Of a DNA stretch of 64,000 nucleotides, positions 25,904 through 36,906 are shown piece after piece; the stretch's first letter is position 1, and each line of letters begins with the position of its first letter. A program made the position numbers and the translations under genes. This DNA is from Cryptomeria japonica (taxonomy: Eukaryota; Streptophyta; Pinopsida; Cupressales; Cupressaceae). The stretch is from assembly GCF_030272615.1 (NCBI RefSeq), contig NC_081415.1:366551667-366615666 (forward strand), in the 5' to 3' direction. The notes under the pieces are model-generated. The model searched no databases. It was not told the origin of the DNA and worked only from the letters and a program-made list of their open reading frames with translations.

Positions 25904-28900
25904 ATGATGAAGAGGGAAGGTCCAAAGTTCAACAGAGACAACTTTAAAATATGGAAGGATAGAATGAAGGTATACCTCAGAAGCATGGGTGCTCAACACT
26001 AGAGCTATGTTGAGAATGCTTATGTTATCCCTACCGATACTCTCACCGATGATCAAAAGAGAGAGATTCAGGAGAAAGGGCAAGTCATGGAAGCCCTAAT
26101 CAATAGTCTATCTAACATCGAGTTTATTGATGTTTAGGATAAAGACAATCCCAAATAAGTATGGGATGCTCTTGAGAATATCTATGGTGGTGATGAACAT
26201 GTGAAACAAGCTAAGGAAGAGAGCCTTAGGGGAAAGTTTGAAGACATGAGGATGGTTGAAGGAGAGATCATTCAACAATATGGAATAAAAATCAAAACTA
26301 TTGTTGGAGACATCAAGAGTGCAGGTGGTAAAATAGATGATTCCACTGTTGTTAGCAAAGTCTTGAGATCCTTATTATCGGTCTATGCAATAAGGGTTGC
26401 TGCTATTCAGGAGTTGAGGTCTATAGACAAGACAAAGGTTGACTGTATATGAGCTAAATAATTATGATGGCAGTATTCAGAAGACTAAATCAGCCTTTAG
26501 AGCATCTGTTGCACCATCTAGAAAGGGAAAAGAAGCTAGTACTAGTGGTGAACCAAGATAAAGCAGAGAAATGGATGATGAGGAGATCTTGATGGAATTT
26601 GAAGCTCTTCTTGCCAAGAGACTTCCTAAGGGAACTAGTAAATACAAAGGTAAGCTCCCTTTGAAATGCTTTTCTTGCAATATGATAGGACACATTGTTG
26701 TAAACTGTCCTAATGGTGATAATAAGGACAAACCAGAGAAGTTAAAGAAGTTCAAAGGAGGAAATAGGAGAAACTGTTTTGTAGCAATTGATGAAGGTGT
26801 CACTGATGAGGAATCAGAAGATGAAGAAAGTGAAGATATTGTGTTTGTAGCAGTTAAGGAAGATGTGTCAGACAAGAAGGCTCTTGTCTCCCGCTTTGAT
26901 AATTCCAATGAGTGGATTATTGATAGTGGTTGTTCTCACCACATGACTGGTGATCAGAGTAAGTTTCTGTCTCTAGAAGAGTATGATGGTGTTGTGGCTC
27001 ATTTTGGTAATGATGCACCATGTATGGTAAAAGGCAGAGGGTCCATCTCTATGAATGGAAAAAGTAGTGCTGATAATGTGTATTGGGTAGAAGGTCTCAG
27101 ACACAACCTTTTGAGTATTGCCCAATTGAATGATAATGGACTCACTCTTGAATTCAAAGATGGAGTGTGAAAAATCAAAGGAAACAATGGTGAACTGATG
27201 GCCGTCGGTATGCAGACCAAAGTTAACCTATTTCAGCTGAATGCAAATATCAGTACATGTTTAATGGCTAAGTTTGATGATAGCTGGATATGGCATAGGA
27301 GACTCTGCCATGTAAACTTTGATAATATTGTGAAGGCCAGTAAGATCAAGGTAGTTAGAGGATTGCCTATGCTGAGCAAACCAGAGAATCCTTTGTGCAG
27401 AGAGTGCCAACGGGGGAAAATGTCTTCCTCAACCTTCAAAGGTAAATCTTTCACTGTAGACAATTTACTTGATCTTGTGCATACTGATTTGTGTGGTCCT
27501 ATGAAAGCTAGGAGTGTGCAGGGAGATAGGTATTTTATGATTCTTACTGATGATTTCTCAAGAATGATGTGGGTCACATTCTTGAAGGACAAGTCTGAAG
27601 CCTTTGGAAAGTTCAAAGCCTTCAGAGCACTGGTTGAAAAAGAAAGTGGTAAGAGGATTAAGTGCCTAAGAACTGATCAAGAAGGAGAATTCACTTCCAG
27701 TGAATTCAACAAGTACTGTGAAGAGAACAGCATCAAGAGGCAACTGTCTGCCCCCCAGACTCCACAGACGAATGGCATAGCAGAGAGAAACAATCAGACT
27801 ATAGTTGAAGCAACCAGAACAATGTTGATCCAAGGAAAAGTTGCTCACACTTTCTGGAGAGAAGCGGCGAGCACTACAGTCTACACTATGAACTGGGTAC
27901 TCATCAAGAAAGGTAAGGATAAAATTCCTTATGAGTATTGGACCGGTAAGACACCAGTGTTAAGCTACTTTAGAGTGTTTGGTAGCAAATGTTATATCAA
28001 GAGGAGTGAACATCAGAGAAAGTTTAAAGCAAAATGTGATGAGGGAATATTCGTAGGGTATTCCACAAAGAGAAAAGCTCTCAAATGTTTCAACAATAGG
28101 ACTCAGAGAATGGTTGAAAGTATCAATGTTAGAGTTGATGAAACCTCTAAGAAACCTGTGGAAACCGATAGTGAGCAAGTAGGAGAGGAACCGGTAGTAA
28201 CCTTCTGGGAATCAGTTGCAAAATAGCCTAGCATAATTAATAGTGCTCCTACACCGGTAGATGCTGATGCTAATGAAGATGAGGATGAAGAAGAAAAGCA
28301 AGAGGAAACTACTAATATCATTCCTAGGTATGTAAAGTTGAATCATGATCCAAAGTAGATCATAGGAGATAAGGATGCAGGAATTCTTACAAGAAGAAAG
28401 GTCAGAGAAAATTCCTGCATGATCTCTGAATTTGAGCCTAAAACATTCAAAGAGGCACATAAAGATAAGAACTAGATCAAGGTAATGGAAGAGGAACTTG
28501 ACTAGATAGAAAAGAATGGTATATGGTCTTTGGTACACAGACCTGAGCATAAAAATGTCATAGGCACCAAATGGGTTTTCAGAAATAAGCTGATTGAAGA
28601 TGGCACAGTGGTAAGAAACAAAGCCAAACTGGTGTGTAAAGGATATGCTCAAGAAGAAGGAGAAGACTATGGAGAAACCTTTTCTTCAATAGCCATGTTG
28701 GAAGGAGTTTGTATGCTTCTTGCATATGCAGCCTTCAAGGGATTCAAAGTATATCAAATGGATGTAAAATCTGCATTCCTGAATGGAATACTAGAAGAGG
28801 AGGTGTATATAGAGCAACCAGATGGGTTTGCCCTATCATAGGATAGTGACATGGTGTTTAGGCTACATAAAGCCTTGTGTGGACTAAAGCAAGCACCTAG

Positions 28901-29969
28901 AGCATGGTATGAATGCTTGCACTCCCATCTTGTGAAGATTGGATTTGAAAGAACAAGTGAAGATAGCAATATCTACTTGAAATCAAAAGGAAATCAGATT
29001 CTGATATGTGAAGTATTTGTTGATGACATAATTTTTGGTGGAGATGACAAGATGAGTCATGACTTTGCAGATGAGATGAAGAAGGAATTTGAGATGTCAC
29101 TTATAGGTGAGATTAAGTTCTTCATTGGACTACAGATTCAACAAATGAAAGATGGAATCTTTATCACTCAGTCCAGGTATGTCAAAGAGGTGTTGAAAAC
29201 CTTTGGCATGGAAGACAACAAACCTATTGGTACACCAATGGTGACCAGTTGTAAACTATCAAAGGAGGATGACTCAGTGTTGGTAAATGCGAAGGAATAC
29301 TGATCAATGATTGGTAAATTGCCCTATGTAGTACATAGTAGACCAAACATTGCACATGTAGTGGGCATTACTGCACGGTTCCAGAAAAGCCCAAGAGAAT
29401 CCCACTTGGTAGCAGTCAAGCAGATTCTTAGATATCTAAAGGGAACTATTGACTATGGATTATGGTATCCATATAGTAATGATTTCAACCTAAAAGTGTT
29501 TACAGATGCTGATTGGGCTGGTAATGTGGACAACTGAAAGAGCACAACTAATGGTGCATTCTTTCTTGGTGGTAGACTAGTCTCATGGATGAGTAACAAG
29601 CGGAGTTGTATCTCTTAGTCTATAGCAGAAGTGGAGTATGTTGCAGCATTTATGAACTACACCCAAACAATTTGGATGATGCATGTATTAAATGGCTTCA
29701 AAGTTCCTGTATCTGAACCAGAAAGTATATTTTGTGACAACACAAGTGCAATTAACATCTCCAAGAATCCGGTTTTACGTGCTAGAACCAAGCACTTCGA
29801 GCTCAAGTATAATTTCTTGAGGGAGAAGGTTTGAAACAAAAAGGTTGTACTGGAACATGTTTCCAGTAAGGAGCAGTTAGCAGACATATTCACCAAGCCT
29901 CTACCGAAGGCTACCTTTACCTATTTGAGAGGTGAATTTGGGGTGCTACCCCTTCAAGAGGTGAACTAA
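25904..29969 (+). pseudogene. Element C gag-pol polyprotein, broken
   Basis: ATG 25904 opens gag with a UBN2-type core (FNRDNFKIWKDRM, then the AIQELRS block near 26410). Near 26440 a small deletion and shift remove about ten residues present in element D. From there to TAA 29967 everything lies in one frame: knuckle CFSCNMIGHIVVNC (about 26669), protease WIIDSGCSHHMTG (about 26914), integrase zinc-binding region (WHRRLCHVNF to CRECQRGK), integrase D,D35E with HTDLCGP, LRTDQEGEF and GIAERN, reverse transcriptase with VDDIIFGG (about 29020), and RNase H with FTDADWAGN and FCDNTSAI. At least a dozen stops interrupt it, several where relatives have Arg (CGA) or Gln (CAG). Catalytic residues are otherwise largely kept. 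All functions serve retrotransposition. Confidence 0.92.
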
Positions 29970-30039
29970 AGGTGTGTGCTCCACATCAATCAGGTCTTAC
30001 ATTGATATATCTTTTTTAGGATTGGTGTGTTGAAGGTTG

Positions 30040-30217
30040 CTACTCCTTAGGGGGAGCAACATAGTGGAACATAGATGTGTATGCCTCCACTTTGGCATTG
30101 TTGTCAAAGGGGGAGAAAATGTGAAGCGGAAAAGATATCTATCATATTGGGGAGAAGATGTGAAGCAAAAGTAGAAAGATATCTTTGTATATTGCCATCA
30201 ATGCCAAAGAGGGAGAT
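30040..30217 (+). other. Array of polypurine tracts before element C 3' LTR
   Basis: Purine tracts occur near 30049 (TTAGGGGGAGCAACA), 30107 (AAAGGGGGAG, after TTTGGCATTGTTGTC) and 30207 (AAAGAGGGAGAT, directly before the LTR). The last two follow GCC- or GTC-containing palindromic stretches as in element A. Multiple tracts resemble those described for Sireviruses; the element lacks any obvious envelope-like gene. Confidence 0.65.
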
Positions 30218-31716
30218 TGTTGGCATATGTGTAGAGCATGATGACATGGTGATATTGTATGTTGTCATTGATGTCAATATGTTGAAGTATGAACCGGTAT
30301 ATTGTAGTAAGCAAACCGGTATATGTGAGAACCAGTATGATGATGTAAACCAGCATATGTGAAAAAGGTGAACCGTTATGTTGGAATGAGAACTGGTAAA
30401 TGGAAGCTTTGTATCGAGGTTTCACTTGACATGACTATTGGTTGGTAGTCACAACTTTAGGGTTTCTGGTTGATGCATTCCAAGTTTGTGTGATTCAACC
30501 GACGACATCTAGTGATGAGTTAGCATTGTAATGAAGACTAGATAATGTTGCCATGTCAGCCTTGTGTGCATGAAGGATTTCCTTGAGGATCTTGAATGGA
30601 GATTGATCCTATCTACCTCAGGAATATGTGAAGTCTTTGTAAATAGTGGAGAGCGCGTGATGAGTTATCAGCTTCCTGAAGCGACAAAGAATGAACATTG
30701 GAGAACGTCTTGAGATATGTTCAAGATTGTTGTATTCGATGCAGTGTGATTAACAGTCAGGATTGAACCGACTGGATTGTAAAACCTAAATGTTTAGGGT
30801 TTAGGGTTTATGCTACCAACCTATCTGTTTCCTATAAGGTTGATGATGTTTTTTCATTTTGAAGTTGTTGGCAAATGTTATGTGTGTATCCCAGTGAGTG
30901 ATACTTGATTCTTGCCAGACCGGAGAAGTGTGTTGATACCTGTAGAGTGTGATTGCAGAAGAAAAGGAGCTAAAGTGGATTTGCCTTGGCATTGAGTGTT
31001 GTTATCAGATCAGTGTATTACCTGTTGACTTCTAACCATTTCAGCAGTTTGAAAATCCCTTAACCGGGTAGCTTTAATAGGATTTTGTGTAAATCCTTTA
31101 ACAGTGTGACTCAATTCAATGAGTTCTTCAAATCCTCTTGTGAGGTAACCTTTAACAGGGTTGTGACCTTTAACCAGGTATTTAGCCATCCCTTAACTAG
31201 GTTATCCCTAGTAGGATCGGTTCCTAGGAGAACCTATTGTAATAGTCTTTAACCGGACTAGGATCCTAATAGAGCAGACTCCAAAAGAGTTCAAAGAGAA
31301 ACTTGCGAGTATTCATCCCCACCGTGGTTTTTCCCAGTTGGGTTTCCATGTGAAAAATCAGTGTTCCATGTGTGATGCCTTTCATGTGATGGTTTAGTGT
31401 TTTATGTCAAACCGGTAAAATATGTTGAGCTAGCAGTCATTATATTTTTGATGATAGATTACTTGTTTATGCATAAGGGTGAAGTGGAAATGAGGTATTA
31501 GATTGTATGGAAAGCTAAGGGTTACTGGTTTATGTCTTTCACATTCTCATTGTGTTTTACCAGTAGTAATCTGATTTAGACCAGTGTTATTGCTTTCCAG
31601 TCAAAGTTCAGTGTGTGCAGTCAAATCGGTTCAGGGAAAGTGTTTTTGCCTGTACTGATTCACCCCCCCCTCTCTTAGTACCGGTTTGGTACTAACTATT
31701 CATCATTTATTCATCA
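30218..31716 (+). repeat. Element C 3' LTR
   Basis: 1,499 bases aligning along the whole length with 24340-25832. It has an eight-base C run in GATTCACCCCCCCCTCTC, where the 5' LTR has a broken CT tract. It ends at 31716 before the second GTGAT. Confidence 0.92.
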
Positions 31717-31721
31717 GTGAT

Positions 31722-32805
31722 AATGAGAGTTACTCCCAAGATTGGAATCATATGTGTTGTTGTCCTAATGATCAGAATGATAACTATGGATAAGATTTGG
31801 AGTCTTCTACAGCTTATGAGAATGGTGTAGACCTAAACAATGTTGATGATCATGAGCATATTCATAATGAAGGGGATGAAACCCCACATCATAGCTACAC
31901 CAATGAAGATAATTATGCTAATGATGAGTTTGTTACTCAGAATTATGATATGGTGCAAGTTTATGAGATGGATGGAGCCCAAGAACAAGATACACCTAAG
32001 ATAGAGGAGGTGACATATAATGATTAACAAATGAATATGGTATGTGCATCTAAGAATCCATTACATGATGACACCATAGACATGATCCAACTTGTATTTT
32101 GTAATGATGTGTTTGAGATTGATTCCCATGTAATCCCAAACCCACTATATGAAGAGGGGGATTCATTTTTCAGAGGATGAGAATATTTTATCAATTTGTG
32201 AACATAACCTCTATGAAGTAGAAGTGCAATCAAGCGATCCAAGTGAACATGATTTTCATGTTCAAGGTGGTAATGTTTCATGTTCTTCATGGGATGAGCT
32301 ACCTAGGTATCATAATGAAGTAGATGATGAAGAAATGAAGTGCATTCAAGGCCAATCTATCTCAGAGACAATTGATGTAATATAAATTTTAAAATCTTAT
32401 ATGGAGTCAGATGATGGGATCAGTAGTAGCCTTGATTGGCAATATTCTTTGGCTGACATAAGTTATGCCCTTGAGACGAAAGAAATTGGTGATGCCTATG
32501 AAGACATAGGATTGTTTAGACTTCATGGTGAAATTTGTGATGAAATTAAATGTATGGTGATTGATAATGATACAAAGGTTTATGCTCACATAACTGAAAA
32601 TGAAGATGTCTATGAGGTCCACCATGTTGATCATTACCAAAAGGATTCTCATGTTGACTTTGATGATGAGACCTTGCTGAATATAAATGAACTTTTTGAT
32701 GAAGATTCCTACATGCACGTGCAAGGAGATTCAAGAGACGAATTAGACATGTCGTTGAATGATGAATTTGGGAGCCCTAGTGTTATGAGTGCTCTCATTT
32801 TATAG
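31722..32805 (+). pseudogene. Decayed gag gene, second part (acidic tail)
   Basis: The frame that stops at the element C insertion continues here with an Asp/Asn/Glu/Tyr-rich tail. A stop lies at 31791 and another at 32026. A shift near 32140 moves the reading to the frame 32149-32805, which has one stop at 32383 and ends at TAG/TAA near 32803. The composition (many D, E, N, H, Y) continues that of the first part. No zinc knuckle or enzyme motif is seen. Confidence 0.5.
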
Positions 32806-32958
32806 GACAACCATGTACCCATTTGATGAACCTATTATGCCCTGCATATCTAGTCTCATCATTTTCTATTGCAAGAAAAAATGGGTCCCCTTTTTTTTTT
32901 TTTTTTCTTTCTACCTTTTTGTTTTGTTTCCCTTAGTTTTTATGCTTTTGCTTTGGTC

Positions 32959-34611
32959 ACTTCGGGAACTCGGGTTCCCGATTTCTTGAGGTGCCCATTT
33001 CCTTGTTTGACTATTCCAATCTAGGAACTTGGTTTTCTGGGTTCCCGAACTGGTTGCTTATTTTAGTTTTAGTTTCTTTGTAAGTTGGGTTTTCCAATTT
33101 GTGATGTTTCTGTTTTGTGTTTTTGAGTTCTAGTTCGGAAACTCAGGTTCCCGAACTTCCGAGTTGGTCTTCATTTTTATTTTATTATTTTGTAATCCAA
33201 AAACTCGGGTTCCCGAGTTCCCGGGCTGTAGCCTGTCGAGTTTGAGGAAGTGTTTGACTCGAGAACCAGGGTTCCTGAGTTCTTGAGGTCGCATTAATTG
33301 CAGTTTAGAGGGGGTATATATAGTGGTCGGTGGCCCTTTTGGGTTCATTTGTGCACCCAGGTGATAGGATTCTAAGCTATGACCCCGTGATTTGGCTTTC
33401 TTGCGCTTTCGGCTTCTCGTTTTCGCGTGTTCATTCTGTCAGGTTGGTAGAATTTATCTTTCCTCATCTTTTGATTTTAGTGTTTTAGTTTTCTTAGCTT
33501 AGATTTCCTAGTTTTTCGTATATTAGGGATTTTTTTGTTTGTTTCTTGTTTCGTGCCCTAATTTGGAAACTCGGTTTCCTAGTTAGAGCCCTTCTTTTCT
33601 TGCCTCGTTACTTTGGAAACTTGGTTTCCTGAGTTCCCAAAGTAATGTTCCTTTTTGTTTATTTTGAAGTTCCTTTGTTTTTTCGTAGTTTTTCCTTCAA
33701 TTCAGAAACTCGGGTTCCTGAGTTCCCAAGTTGAAATGTTTTTACGTGTTTGGCCAATCTAAAAACTCGAGTTTCTAAGTTCCTAGATTACCCTTTTTGA
33801 ATTTGCTTGTTTCCTCCCTTTTCTTTGTTTGTTTTTTGAGTTTTGGTTTTCCTTTTGTCAACCTCGCAAACTCAGTTTCCTGAGTACCCAGGGTTGATTG
33901 TTTTCTGAGTGATTCCTCATCCCAGAAACTTGGGTTCTTGAGTTCCCAAGGTGGGTGTCTTCTTTTGAGTTTTCTTGGTTTTTTTTTTGTTTTGCCCAAC
34001 TTTAGAAACCCGAGTTCCCGAGTTCCCGAAATTGGGGTCATTGGTTTGAATTCCAACATTTTGGAAACCCGGGTTCCTGAGTTTCCAAAATGATGGTTTT
34101 GTTGGCTTTGGGTCTTTGTTTGAACCAACTCAGAAACTCAAGTGCCCGAATTCCCGAATTTGTTTCTCTTTTGCCTATCTATTCGATTCGGAACCCTGTA
34201 GTCTCGGGGTCCCGAACCTTCTTTTTTGCTTCGTCTTTGTAGTTTGTCGAGTCTTCGATTCTCTGAAGTTCCATGTTGCGTGTTAGAGTCCAACCCCAGA
34301 ACTTCGGGACCCTGACATCCCGAGTTTGCTTTCCTAGTTGGTAGTTTGACCACTTCGGAAACCTGGGTTCCCGAGTTCCCAATGTGGTTCCCTTTTTGTG
34401 TTTTTGGTGAGTTCGGTATCTTGAGTTCTCGGGGTTCCAAATTTGCTGGTCCACTTGGCTGTTTGACCACTTCAAAAACCCGAGTTCTCGAGTTCCCAAT
34501 GTGTTTCCATTTTTTTTTCTCAACTTGAGACCTTGGGTTTCCAAATTCCTGGGTTTTCTTTGTAGTTTATTTTTTTTTCTCACCTCGGGATCTTGAAGTC
34601 CTGAAGTGAGC
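32959..34611 (+). repeat. Array of about 20 hairpin palindromes preceding gene P1
   Basis: About twenty units of 35-45 bases occur at 50-100 base intervals. Each centres on a version of AACTCGGGTTCCCGAGTT, which can fold into a hairpin. The outer arms differ between units but pair within each unit: 33606-33616 with 33637-33647 (CGTTACTTTGG with CCAAAGTAATG, one G-U pair), 34057-34068 with 34081-34092 (CATTTTGGAAAC with its exact complement), and partial pairing at 34348-34390. T-rich spacers separate units. A unit-free stretch (about 33291-33550) contains a TATA-like box. I do not recognise a named family for this structure. Confidence 0.8.
33315..33322 (+). promoter_or_regulatory. Possible TATA box inside the palindrome array
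   Basis: TATATATA in a GAGGGGGTATATATAGTGG context lies in the palindrome-free gap of the array. If real, palindromes downstream would be transcribed as the 5' leader of P1, and those upstream would flank the promoter. The evidence is position and motif only. Confidence 0.4.
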
Positions 34612-34679
34612 TTCTTTTATAGTGTTGTTTCTTTGAGTAGTTTTTGATGTTTGTTTGGTTTGTTTTGCAAGGTTTATCT

Positions 34680-35302
34680 ATGTTGATGGTATCTTCCTGC
34701 AAAGAAAAATATCTTGATAAGCTGTCGGTCACCATGAAATATCAATACTAAGGGTGAAAATATTCCTCCAAGCTATAGGATGTCATCCAATGGGTTACAG
34801 ATACCGAGATCGGGCACATAGAGCTTGAAGACATAGAAAAATAATTGGAGAAACCAGGGTTGAGTACAGAGTATAAGCGGATTAAAAGATCTGGCCTGGT
34901 AGAGGCAACCATCTTCCCACAGTCGGTGCAAGCACCTAAATTTATTATGCAAGTGGCACACTTCTACAACCCCAACACTAGGCAATGTGTTGATGCAGAT
35001 GGAAAAGTGGTGATTGACTTGTCCCCTGACATGTTGGCCCTAGATTTCCAGATTCCTACCAGAAAGAAGGTATTAGTAGAGGGAGAAGAAGATAGAGAAA
35101 GGGAATGGAACTAGAACATGAGCCAATGTAAAAAGAGAATGAATGAAGAATGGCTTGAAGAAGAAAGGAAAATAGGTTTAAAGACAAATGATATTTTGAG
35201 GTAGGATTTCAAAGAGCCACAAAGAGACTTGATAATAATGCTTAGCAAGGCCTTCGGCAAACCTATCTGCCGACATTTCCAACCATGGATATTTTTGTCG
35301 TA
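34680..35302 (+). pseudogene. Gene P1, first part; unknown family
   Basis: The start is placed at ATG 34680, directly after the palindrome array and in frame with the rest. Stops occur at 34749, 34755, 34788, 34842, 35112 and further on. Recognisable blocks are DTEIGHIE (about 34797), FYNPNTRQCVD (about 34965) and a Glu/Lys/Arg-rich stretch near 35090-35170. The same blocks in the same order occur in P2 on the other strand (DTKIGHVS, FDPNTRQ). The reading is broken at 35302 by an AT-rich LTR element and resumes at about 36907. The function is unknown; it resembles neither polymerase nor integrase. Confidence 0.55.
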
Positions 35303-36906
35303 TGTAAAAATTCATTAATGCAATCAACTAGGAATAAAAGGGAAAAATCACGAATCCCTATCCTAATAGAATTCAAACAAACTCAATGAAAATAGATGCA
35401 TAATAGAATAAATCTAAACAATGTAAAACTCCCTATTGTGCATCATGGCTTCCATTGTTCTTCTCTTCTTTGTGGTATGGTGGCTCTTAGATATCGCACT
35501 GGCAACCTGCAAATGACACAAAGATTTGAAGTTCATGATTTTGTGTGATTGTGAGGAATTGAATGCTCAATTTATAGATAATTGGAGAGGATTGATTGAG
35601 AGGTGGAACATAATGATTAAGAGGTGGAACTCAGGTGAGCTCACATGCTGATTGGTAGTTCAACTACTGAATTGGAGGTGAAATAGAATAGACTGAATAG
35701 ATAAATGAGTTAACTGGTTGAGAAAAAACTTGATTGAAAGATGAAAAAGGATGATTGGAGGAAATAAAGAGGAGGAGATAGTTAACTGATTGAAAGTTGA
35801 TTGAGAGCTTTATTTGGAAAAAACTAACTAAAAGATGGAAATAGAGATTGAAGAGATAATGATTTAATTAATTGATTGATTGAATTAATTAATTTAGCAT
35901 GTGCTTGAACTTTGACTTGGATTTTCAATCTGATCTTTGCATGTGATTTAATTCAAATATTGAATTTATTTTAAATTCAATTTCTTATTTGAATATATTT
36001 AGAACTTGACTTTGATTTCCAATTTGAGTTTTGAAATCATGCAAATGTATTTGAAATTGGAAGAAATTAGAAGAATTTGAATTTGAATTTGAATTTGAAT
36101 TTGGGGATTAAATTAAATGAAATTAGAAGAAATATGAAATTAAACGAAATTAGAAGAATTAATTAAATTAAATTAAATTAGAAGAATAAATTAGTTAATT
36201 AAATAATTTAAAGAAACTATTTAATTATTTAGAAATTGAATTTAATTAAATAATAGAGATTATTTAAATTAAAGGATTAAAATCATAATTAATTAAATAA
36301 TAAATATTTAATTAATATTTAGAAAAGAGTTAATGATTAGATGATTAGAGATAGAAATTGAGAATTAATTTATTCAAATAATAAAGATTATTTAAATGGA
36401 GGGATTAATAATCATAATTAATTAAATAATAAATATTTAATTAACATTAGAAAATGGTTTAAATAATTAAATGATGATAGAATTGAAATTGAAATAATTA
36501 GTAAGATGATGAAGAAATACGAATTTAGAAGAATAAGATTAATTAACTTAATTAAAAGAATTAAAGAATTATTTAATCAATTAGATGAATAATTAGCACA
36601 TGATCAATGAGACATTTTTAGGTGTCTACATTTGCCCCTCTTTGAGACAATGTCAGAACGATATTGTTTCAAAGAAAATTAAAAAAAAATTGCCCCAGTA
36701 TGAATAATCAATATTTAATTAATATTAGAAAATGGTTGAATGATAAAATGATGAGAAAATTGAAGATAGAATAATTAGTAAGATGATGAAGAAATATGAA
36801 TTTAGAAGAATAAGATTAATTAACTTGATTAAATAATTAAAGAATTATTTAATCAATTAGATGAATAATTAGTACATGTTCAATGAGACATTTTTAGGTG
36901 TCTACA
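35303..36906 (+). mobile_element. Internally deleted AT-rich LTR element
   Basis: A stretch beginning TGTAAAAATTC and ending GGTGTCTACA (35303-36632) is followed by a short internal remnant (36633-36706) starting TTTGCCCCTC. Then comes a second copy of the last ~200 bases of the first stretch (36707-36906, compare 36429-36632), ending again in TTTTTAGGTGTCTACA. This fits a full LTR, a few dozen internal bases and the tail of the other LTR. It contains a (GAATTT)5 run at 36073-36102. The target duplication is not clear. It separates the two halves of P1. Confidence 0.6.

Larger units (their letters stand above)
24340..31716 (+). mobile_element. Element C: complete Ty1-copia retrotransposon
   Basis: LTRs at 24340-25832 and 30218-31716 begin TGTTGGCATATGTG and end TTCATCA. 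The five-base target duplication GTGAT (24335-24339 and 31717-31721) is exact. Inside are a perfect tRNA-Met primer site, gag, protease, integrase, reverse transcriptase and RNase H in copia order, and several polypurine tracts. By eye the LTRs differ at about 15 of the first 232 bases, so this insertion is younger than element A. It lies inside the older gag gene. Confidence 0.95.

Noticed and set aside
26477-27616. Minus-strand frames opposite element C gag-pol
   Set aside because: They are shadows of the coding strand, which carries the recognised knuckle, protease and integrase motifs.
33130-34583. Minus-strand frames with recurring GNSGTR residues
   Set aside because: The repetition comes from reading the palindrome units backwards; frames change between units and no start or domain is shared.
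32959-34611. CRISPR-like array (regular repeats with differing spacers)
   Set aside because: The repeats are poorly conserved palindromes with T-rich spacers in plant transposon DNA, with no cas-type genes; the variable arms pair with each other and do not look like foreign spacers.
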